64,000 nucleotides of DNA. Source: Bacteroidales bacterium UBA4293 (GTDB taxonomy: Bacteria > Bacteroidota > Bacteroidia > Bacteroidales > Bacteroidaceae). Positions 58,481 to 64,000 of the stretch are shown in pieces. The position numbers and the translations under genes were made by a program. The stretch is from the NCBI GenBank assembly GCA_002395835.1, contig DGVD01000015.1, positions 210,735-274,734 of the forward strand, read 5' to 3'. A model generated the notes under the pieces. The model saw nothing but the letters and a program-made list of their open reading frames with translations, was not told the origin of the DNA and searched no databases. The stretch's first letter is position 1. Every line of letters begins with the position of its first letter.

Positions 58481-58514
58481 TAAAAAGGGGTGGCCAAACG
58501 GTCACCCTTTTTTG
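58481..58514 (+). terminator. Terminator after the SusD remnant
   Basis: AAAAAGGGGTGGCC pairs with GGTCACCCTTTTTT around an AAAC loop, with two imperfect pairs, ending in a T tract. It has outlived the gene it served. Confidence 0.8.
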
Positions 58515-58567
58515 TGCCCTCCTCATAAAAAATCTCAATTAAATACCCACGTTCCTTAAATAAACAC

Positions 58568-58575
58568 TATCTTTG
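58568..58575 (+). promoter_or_regulatory. -7 element of the DUF6057 operon
   Basis: TATCTTTG, 17 nt before the ATG at 58593, just downstream of the SusD-remnant terminator. Confidence 0.6.
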
Positions 58576-58592
58576 TCCCAAATATCAAAACT

Positions 58593-60377
58593 ATGAAACT
58601 CACGAAAGATAAAATCTTTGCCTGTGGCGGGGTGCTGCTGATGGTGCTCATTCTAACCATCGTACTCTTCCTTCAGCTGCAGGGAACACAGGAACACTCC
58701 TTCTTCTACCGGGAGCAGATGCAGCTTTTCCTTTGGGACAGTGAGAAAATCACGGGCATGTTCTGGGCCGTGGGAGGAGGACTGAAAGTACTGACTCAAA
58801 TTCTGGTGCAGTTCTTTGTAGTGCCTAAGATGGGAGCACTCATTACCGCACTACTAGTCCTACTTAGTGCACACTTCCTGTACTACGGCGGAAAGAAACT
58901 CTGTAAAGAATCACCCTCTTGGTGGATGGCTCCGCTGGCCTTCGTACCTGGAGTGCTCTACTGCGTGTACCTCCTGGACAATTATGCCCATTATGAAGGA
59001 ATGGTAGCCCTCTGCCTCCTAGCCTTCTTCTTCTGGCTGCACACCCTCACCGGAAAGCTGAACCTCTATCTAAGGGTGGGAATCACCTCCGTATTGGCAC
59101 TCTTATTATTCGGATTGGGTGGTTCCATCGGGTTCTGGCTGGCAGTGGTCTGCCTGCTTTATGAAGTACTCTCCATCGGGAAGAAGAGCGTATTTTTCCT
59201 CATCCCCGTAGCACTGGTGATGGTAGCTGGCATCTACAGCGTGAACCAAGGTTGGGTGGTGAGCATGAACCACGCCTTCTGGATGAAGGAATATGTGGAA
59301 TACTACTTTGAACCTACCACCCTGTATGCGCTTTCTTGGATTAGCATACTGGCACTCCTGCTACTCTTCTGGCTCCAGGGGAAAGCAGGGCTGAAGAACA
59401 TTTGGCTGGAAGGGGTGCTAGCCCTGGCACTCACTGCCGGAGTGCCTTTCATGTACAACTACATGGCTGAAAAACACCAAGATAAAGGCATGTACAGCCT
59501 GCAGCAGGTGATTCACTATGCCGACACCGAGCAGTGGGATGAAATCATCAACCGGGGGCATGAGCTCACGAACAACTACATCACCCTGAACTACCTGAAT
59601 CTGGCTCTTAGCAAGAAGGGACAGTTGCTGGATAAACTCTTCACCTTCAACCAGACAGGTGGTCAGTCCCTCTTCATGGACTACCAGCAATACACCGATA
59701 TCGGCGTTCTCCGTGCCCGTCAGTACTACCACATGGGCGTGATAGCTGCCAGCCAGATGAATGCCGTGAGCTCCCTGATGAGCATTACCGAAGGAAATCC
59801 CTCCATGACCATGCTCTCTGCCAAGAACTACATCATTACCGGACGGTACAACATTGCCGATAAATACCTAAGCAATCTAGAGAAAACCTGGTACTATAAA
59901 GATTGGGCGAAAAAAATGCGCCAGTTCATGAACGACAAGGCCGTGATGGCCGACCCAGAACTGAGCCAGAAGCGGAAAGACCTGCCACTGAACAACGATT
60001 TCTTTGCCATCTATGCCGGCATGCTGAGCGACACCCAGACCGTGTTCGAGGCCAACCCGGAAGAGCAGAATGCCGTGGACTATGCCACCGCCTACCTCTT
60101 GCTGGAAAAGAAATTTGAATACATCATCCCTTACGTGGAATATAACTATGGAAAACCTTGGATGAAAGAACTGCCTGTGCGCTTGCAAGAGGCCGTAGTC
60201 ACTGCCTTTGAGCAGGACATGGAAGCCTGCCGCGCTCACGGAGTAACCGAGGAAATCATCAATAAGTTTGCCCAGTTCCGTCAAGATGCCCTGAACCTGC
60301 GCCACAGAGGAGGCTCCACCGCCCAGTTGGCCAGCAAGTACGGTGACACCTTCTGGTATTACATGCTAAAGAAATGA
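58593..60377 (+). CDS. DUF6057-like polytopic membrane protein
   Basis: 594 aa. About nine to ten hydrophobic helices lie in the first 310 residues (for example GVLLMVLILTIVLFLQL and WISILALLLLFWL). A soluble, tetratricopeptide-like helical region (about 315-594) follows, with repeated Tyr/Asn-rich helices. The layout resembles large integral membrane proteins assigned to DUF6057; no function is known. It heads a three-gene operon, with 4 nt to the next gene, shared with a CxxCH lipoprotein and an esterase. GC is well above that of the 26-33 kb zone. Confidence 0.65.
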   Translation: MKLTKDKIFACGGVLLMVLILTIVLFLQLQGTQEHSFFYREQMQLFLWDSEKITGMFWAVGGGLKVLTQILVQFFVVPKMGALITALLVLLSAHFLYYGGKKLCKESPSWWMAPLAFVPGVLYCVYLLDNYAHYEGMVALCLLAFFFWLHTLTGKLNLYLRVGITSVLALLLFGLGGSIGFWLAVVCLLYEVLSIGKKSVFFLIPVALVMVAGIYSVNQGWVVSMNHAFWMKEYVEYYFEPTTLYALSWISILALLLLFWLQGKAGLKNIWLEGVLALALTAGVPFMYNYMAEKHQDKGMYSLQQVIHYADTEQWDEIINRGHELTNNYITLNYLNLALSKKGQLLDKLFTFNQTGGQSLFMDYQQYTDIGVLRARQYYHMGVIAASQMNAVSSLMSITEGNPSMTMLSAKNYIITGRYNIADKYLSNLEKTWYYKDWAKKMRQFMNDKAVMADPELSQKRKDLPLNNDFFAIYAGMLSDTQTVFEANPEEQNAVDYATAYLLLEKKFEYIIPYVEYNYGKPWMKELPVRLQEAVVTAFEQDMEACRAHGVTEEIINKFAQFRQDALNLRHRGGSTAQLASKYGDTFWYYMLKK

Positions 60378-60381
60378 CCCT

Positions 60382-61848
60382 ATGAAAAAGAATATATCTC
60401 TCATCACCATAGCCCTTCTGCTGCTCACCGCCTGCGGTGAAACCGATATAAAAATCGCAAAGCAGAACGGTCAGGACGTGGAAATAGCCCCGGATTATAA
60501 GGAAGTAACCATTCCGCAGAACATTGCACCGCTGAATTTCCAGACGGAGCTGGAAGATGCCGGGCTGGTCATCACCGATGGAACGAACACCATCTGCGTG
60601 GAAGCGAAGGATAAGGTTTTCCACATCCCGATGAAGAAGTGGAGCCAGTTGCTGAAAGCCAATGCCGGAAAAGATATCACCTTCACCGTGTGCCAGCAGA
60701 AGAACGGCCAGTGGGAAGGTTTCAAGCCCTTCCAGATGCATGTGGCCGAGGAAGAAGCCGACCCTTACATCGCTTACCGACTGCTCATCAGTTGCTACGG
60801 ACAGTGGAACCAGATGGGCATCTACCAGCGAGACATCTCCACTTATGAGCAGACCCCTATCATGGAGAACCGCCTCACGGATCACAACTGCATGAACTGT
60901 CATACGTTCAACCAGCGAGACCCGAACACCATGCTCCTGCACATGCGTGCTGTGAATGCCGGAACCCTGCTCATTCACGATGGACAGATGGAGAAACTGA
61001 ACACCAAGACCGACAGCACCATGAGTGCCCTGGTTTACCCGTACTGGCACCCCACTGGAAAATACATTGCTGCCAGCACCAATATCACCCTGCAGAACTG
61101 GTTCTACAACCACCCGAACACCATCGAGGTATTCGATACAAACTCCGATGTGGTAGTGTACGATGTGGACAAACATGAGATTTTCTCCAACCTGGTGCTG
61201 AAGAACGATTCCGCCTACGAGAGCTTCCCTACCTTCTCGCCCGATGGAAAGAGCCTTTTCTTCCTCACCACCCCCATGCGGAAGATGCCGGAAGGATTCA
61301 AAGATTGGAAGTTCAGCCTGTGCCGCATAGACTTTAACCCGGAAACCCGTCAGCTGGGCGAGAAGGTGGACACCATCTTCAATGCCCGCACCACCGGAAA
61401 GAGCGTGTCCTTCCCTAGAATCTCTCCCGATGGGAAACTCATGGTCATCGGCATTCAGGAATTTGGAAACTTCTCTGCCTGGCACAAGGATTGCGACCTC
61501 TACGCTTACCGCCTCTCCGATGGCACCCTCTATCCGCTCACCGCAGCGAACAGTCAGGAATCGGAGAGCTACCACTCTTGGAGCAGCAACAGTCGTTGGA
61601 TGATTTTCTCCAGCCGCAGAGGCGATGGCCTGACTACCCGCCTGTACATGGCTTACATCGATAAGGACGGACAGCCCCGCAAGGCCTTCCTCCTGCCACA
61701 AGATAACCCGGTGAAATACTACAAGGATATGATGGAAGCCTACAACCTTCCAGAATTCGTGAGTGGAAAGGTTACCACCAATCCGCATAAGATAGCTACC
61801 CTGATGAAGACGAATCCGGGAACCGATGTGAAATACGTGAAACCCTAA
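60382..61848 (+). CDS. PD40/TolB-like beta-propeller lipoprotein with a CxxCH haem motif
   Basis: 488 aa lipoprotein (lipobox LTAC, C18). An N-terminal beta domain (about 25-150) leads to CMNCH at 170-174, a c-type haem-attachment motif. The C-terminal half (about 210-470) contains propeller repeats (YWHPTGKYIAAS, FSPDGKSLFFL, ISPDGKLMVIG, SSNSRWMIFSS). An electron-transfer or sensing role in the periplasm is possible, but haem attachment needs Ccm/Ccs machinery not seen here, so the motif could instead bind a metal. It is tightly linked to DUF6057, and the two probably act together. Confidence 0.75.
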   Translation: MKKNISLITIALLLLTACGETDIKIAKQNGQDVEIAPDYKEVTIPQNIAPLNFQTELEDAGLVITDGTNTICVEAKDKVFHIPMKKWSQLLKANAGKDITFTVCQQKNGQWEGFKPFQMHVAEEEADPYIAYRLLISCYGQWNQMGIYQRDISTYEQTPIMENRLTDHNCMNCHTFNQRDPNTMLLHMRAVNAGTLLIHDGQMEKLNTKTDSTMSALVYPYWHPTGKYIAASTNITLQNWFYNHPNTIEVFDTNSDVVVYDVDKHEIFSNLVLKNDSAYESFPTFSPDGKSLFFLTTPMRKMPEGFKDWKFSLCRIDFNPETRQLGEKVDTIFNARTTGKSVSFPRISPDGKLMVIGIQEFGNFSAWHKDCDLYAYRLSDGTLYPLTAANSQESESYHSWSSNSRWMIFSSRRGDGLTTRLYMAYIDKDGQPRKAFLLPQDNPVKYYKDMMEAYNLPEFVSGKVTTNPHKIATLMKTNPGTDVKYVKP

Positions 61849-61860
61849 AACCACACCATC

Positions 61861-62949
61861 ATGAACCGACTGCTTGCAGCCCTTTCCCTCTGCTTTGGCC
61901 TTACCGCACAGGCTCAGACCCTCCCCTTGAAGAACTGGGTGAAGCCCACGGATAAGCACATTCAGTATGTGGGACGAATCAGTTTCCAGAACCCTGAATC
62001 GCCCGTCTTTACCTTCCCCGGAGTGCAGATAAACACGGGTTTCACCGGAACCAGCATCCGGATGGTGGCGAAGCCCATGAGCGGCTACTTCATGGCTCAG
62101 GTGGATGGATGTGAACCGTTTAAGGTGAGCTTCCGTGCTCCGAAGGATTCCGTGGTGACCCTGGCAGTGGCTCTCCCACAGGGCGAGCATCAGCTGAAAC
62201 TGATGTACGTGATAGAAGGCTACGAGTTCCGCCCGGAATTCCGAGGTTTTGTGTTGGACGAAGGCGCCCATCTTACCGATGCCCCAGCCCTTCCGCAGCG
62301 GAAAATAGAGTTTGTGGGAAACTCTATCACTTGCGGCTATGGCGTGGAAGTGAGCGATGCCAGCTTCCCCTTCGAGTATGAAACGGAGAACCATTACTAC
62401 ACTTACGCAGCCCTCACCGCACGGAACCTGAACGCTCAGCATGTGGCAGTGGCTAGAAGCGGAATAGGCGTGTACCGAAATTTCGGTGGAAAGAAGGAAG
62501 GCGATGCGAACAACATGAACGACTGCTACACTCAGACGCTGCTCTACGACACCACCTGCCCTTGGGATTTCTCCCGCTTCACCCCCGATGTGGTGTGCGT
62601 GAACCTGGGCACCAACGATACCAGCACCCAGCCTTATGACACCCACCTGCTCTATCAAGGGTATGAGAAGCTCTACCATCAGATACGCAGTCATTACCCC
62701 AGTGTCAAGTTGGTCTTCCTTACCGGCTCCCTGCTCAATGGCGAGGCCCTGAAAGACGTGAAAGACGCGCTGGACAAACTGGTGAAAGAAACCCAGAAAG
62801 CCGGAGAAAAAGAGATTTACCGCTTCGACTTCACCCCAGCCGATGGCAGCCTGCTCTACGGCGCCAGTTGGCACCCCAGCTATTGGCAGCAGGAGAAGAT
62901 GGCCGGAGAACTCACCGCCTACCTCCGTTCTCTGATGAAATGGTATTAA
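61861..62949 (+). CDS. Secreted CE2-like carbohydrate esterase (jelly-roll plus SGNH)
   Basis: 362 aa, signal peptide to about TAQAQ (residue 19). An N-terminal beta-jelly-roll (about 25-140) precedes an SGNH hydrolase domain with nucleophile S155 in FVGNSITCGYG, VNLGTND and SWHPS (H338). No Asp sits in the usual position before the His, consistent with the Ser-His dyad of CE2 acetyl esterases that deacetylate xylan or glucomannan. It follows the PD40 gene by 12 nt. Likely a glycan-degradation partner; array C lies directly downstream. Confidence 0.85.
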   Translation: MNRLLAALSLCFGLTAQAQTLPLKNWVKPTDKHIQYVGRISFQNPESPVFTFPGVQINTGFTGTSIRMVAKPMSGYFMAQVDGCEPFKVSFRAPKDSVVTLAVALPQGEHQLKLMYVIEGYEFRPEFRGFVLDEGAHLTDAPALPQRKIEFVGNSITCGYGVEVSDASFPFEYETENHYYTYAALTARNLNAQHVAVARSGIGVYRNFGGKKEGDANNMNDCYTQTLLYDTTCPWDFSRFTPDVVCVNLGTNDTSTQPYDTHLLYQGYEKLYHQIRSHYPSVKLVFLTGSLLNGEALKDVKDALDKLVKETQKAGEKEIYRFDFTPADGSLLYGASWHPSYWQQEKMAGELTAYLRSLMKWY

Positions 62950-62964
62950 TGCATACATTTTTAT

Positions 62965-62982
62965 CGTAACATTCGTGTTACG
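62965..62982. repeat. Perfect TTCG-loop hairpin after the esterase gene
   Basis: CGTAACA-TTCG-TGTTACG: 7-bp stem with a stable UUCG-type tetraloop, 15 nt after the stop at 62949. No T tract, so it is more likely an mRNA 3'-end stabiliser than a terminator. Confidence 0.6.
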
Positions 62983-63107
62983 TTACGCTTCGGGAAGGAG
63001 GGCTGAAACACCCCCTCATTTCTCCCCTTAAGGAGAAAAATTTTTCTCCTACTAGAGAAAAAAATCTGCCTAGAAGGAGAGAAAAAATTACCCTTAAAAA
63101 GCGTAAC
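62982..63107 (+). repeat. Intergenic 22-bp-period array, copy C, with 9-bp inverted flanks
   Basis: Units start at 63032 (perfect 18-bp palindrome GGAGAAAAATTTTTCTCC), 63054 and 63076 (GGAGAGAAAAAATTACCC), each 22 bp apart, with a partial unit before them. The array lies between GTTACGCTT (62982-62990) and AAGCGTAAC (63099-63107), an exact inverted repeat. Same unit order as copies A and B. Confidence 0.8.
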
Positions 63108-63123
63108 AAAAGAGGAAGAAAAA

Positions 63124-63166
63124 GGCCGTTATTGCACGGTGAAATCGGCAATAACGGTCATTTTTT
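63124..63166. terminator. Bidirectional terminator before the DUF3987-type gene
   Basis: 12-bp stem GGCCGTTATTGC / GCAATAACGGTC (one G-T pair), 12-nt loop. T tract on the plus side (63161-63166) and, read from the minus strand, CCTTTTTCTT. Serves both convergent genes. Confidence 0.8.
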
Positions 63167-63176
63167 CACTCATTTT

Positions 63177-64000
63177 TTAGACTGCTTCCTCATATTTTGA
63201 GGGGCGATAGAGCATTTCTTCCTGCTTTTTCAGTTTTTCACAGAGCTGAATGCCCAGTTCTGTTTTACGGAGTACATCTCTAGTGTTCGGAACCCTAGTC
63301 ACATATCTATCATTTAACCATCGGCCCGCTATCACCTTGAAACCTGTACCTTTCAACCCCATTCTCTTGTGCTCTTCTTGTATATCTTTATAAGAGAACG
63401 TCTCTGGGAGAAGCATAAAGAGAGACCGGTTGGTAGATATATGTACAGTTTCGCTTAAGATAGCTGCATTGGCTTCTGCAGATTGATTCATTTCCTTGCC
63501 GAAGAATTTTATCTGGTAGTAAAAGACATACTCTGCCACCCAAACGGCAAACTGAATAGCCACCTTCGTTTCCTTATAACCTTCTAGGATGAAAGCGATG
63601 GCTCCGGCACTGATGCCTATCTCCTTGGTACGGCGGCGGAAGAGATCCGTAGCTTTGTCATCGTTGAAATTATATTTCACCCTTTTGTTTTCGCACCACT
63701 CATTCAGCGCCTTGATGATTCTAGGAATCTGATACGGTTTCTCTGGTGTTTCCTGGTTCATGAGGTAATGAATCAGTTCATCCAGTGCCTTCTGGTTTTT
63801 CTCGGAGCGAGGCTTGTCCTCTTGGTAGCTGATACCGAATTCATTGTCCGGGAAGCCAGCGAAGAGGATTCGGCTCACCGTACCGTCTTCTGTGTTGTTG
63901 AAGAGACGTTTTGCTGAATCTGGTGTTCCGCTCATCAAGACATTCAGGTAAAGATTCTTGAAAACGGTAACCGAAGCTGCACTCTGTCTGCCTTGCCCCG
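63177..64000 (-). CDS. DUF3987-like mobile-element replication protein (5' end outside window)
   Basis: The frame stays open to base 64000, so only the C-terminal 274 codons are present. Upstream of the first ATG it reads SAASVTVFKNLYLNVLMSGTPDSAKRLF, then EDGTVSRILFAGFPDNE and AIQFAVWVAEYVFYYQIKFF. These resemble the C-terminal half of DUF3987 proteins, which accompany primase or VirE-like modules on Bacteroidetes integrative elements. The likely job is element replication; exact activity is unknown. Family call is moderate because the diagnostic P-loop half is missing. It marks the start of an accessory region to the right. Confidence 0.5.
   Translation of the reverse strand, partial: GQGRQSAASVTVFKNLYLNVLMSGTPDSAKRLFNNTEDGTVSRILFAGFPDNEFGISYQEDKPRSEKNQKALDELIHYLMNQETPEKPYQIPRIIKALNEWCENKRVKYNFNDDKATDLFRRRTKEIGISAGAIAFILEGYKETKVAIQFAVWVAEYVFYYQIKFFGKEMNQSAEANAAILSETVHISTNRSLFMLLPETFSYKDIQEEHKRMGLKGTGFKVIAGRWLNDRYVTRVPNTRDVLRKTELGIQLCEKLKKQEEMLYRPSKYEEAV

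Noticed and set aside
58593..62949. The DUF6057 operon as part of a functional polysaccharide-utilisation locus with the SusD fragment.
   Set aside because: SusD is broken, SusC is missing, a terminator separates them and the operon has its own promoter. Only the esterase hints at glycan use.
60259..62958. An uninterrupted 899-codon frame on the minus strand opposite the PD40 and esterase genes.
   Set aside because: It lies exactly antisense to three well-supported genes with signal peptides and motifs, and its translation shows no domain pattern. The GC-rich third positions of the sense genes explain the lack of stops.

Overview
The window looks like chromosome from a gut or oral member of the Bacteroidales (Bacteroidaceae or Prevotellaceae type). 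Evidence: promoters follow the Bacteroidetes pattern TAnnTTTG (-7) with TTTG about 20 bp upstream (-33). The gene order ftsX-DUF3098-uppP-truB-queA-folK, the single-cytochrome-b fumarate reductase operon, a PL10 pectate lyase, a SusD remnant and several Bacteroidetes-only families (DUF3098, DUF3810, DUF4294, DUF4491, DUF6057) all fit. Most of the window is core genome. I saw no rRNA, tRNA, CRISPR array or complete insertion sequence.

Layout. 0-0.65 kb: 3'-truncated pectate lyase behind a short promoter/terminator leader. 0.95-6.05 kb: envelope, tRNA modification and folate operon. 6.05-18.6 kb: sirtuin, two FKBP isomerases, Lrp regulator, a C26-M19 fusion, glutaminyl cyclase, SufE, lipid-type membrane enzymes, RNase R and an SGNH hydrolase. 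18.6-26.3 kb: carbonic anhydrase, methionine sulfoxide reductase, S15 hydrolase, leuS, yitT, rdgB. 26.3-32.8 kb: an AT-rich zone with a helix-hairpin-helix/beta-barrel protein, DUF4294, a TrmH-family methylase, a gene-free stretch with DnaA boxes (candidate oriC, 29.7-30.1 kb), a radical SAM protein and PBP4. 32.8-51 kb: a mostly minus-strand DNA-metabolism block (adenine methylase, mutS, polA, uvrC, dtd, mazG, deoC, apt, mnmG) with lgt, ychF, comF and ispB. A near-perfect parS site lies at 49.07 kb. 51.1-54.6 kb: frdCAB. 54.7-57.5 kb: wbqC, lepB, dapB. 57.7-58.5 kb: frameshifted SusD remnant. 58.6-62.9 kb: a GC-richer three-gene operon (DUF6057 membrane protein, CxxCH-bearing beta-propeller lipoprotein, CE2-like esterase). 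63.2 kb to the end: part of a DUF3987-type mobile-element protein.

Most notable points: (i) the DnaA-box cluster at 29.7-30.1 kb together with parS 19 kb away suggests the replication-origin domain; (ii) a family of three intergenic arrays with an exact 22-bp period (about 18.7, 44.8 and 63.05 kb), each enclosed by its own inverted repeat; (iii) an apparently orphan D12 adenine methylase overlapping mutS; (iv) two unusual domain fusions; (v) several genes whose -7 box lies 4-7 nt from the ATG, implying leaderless mRNAs; (vi) an uncharacterised envelope operon containing a c-type haem motif. All calls come from reading the sequence; no database search was run.
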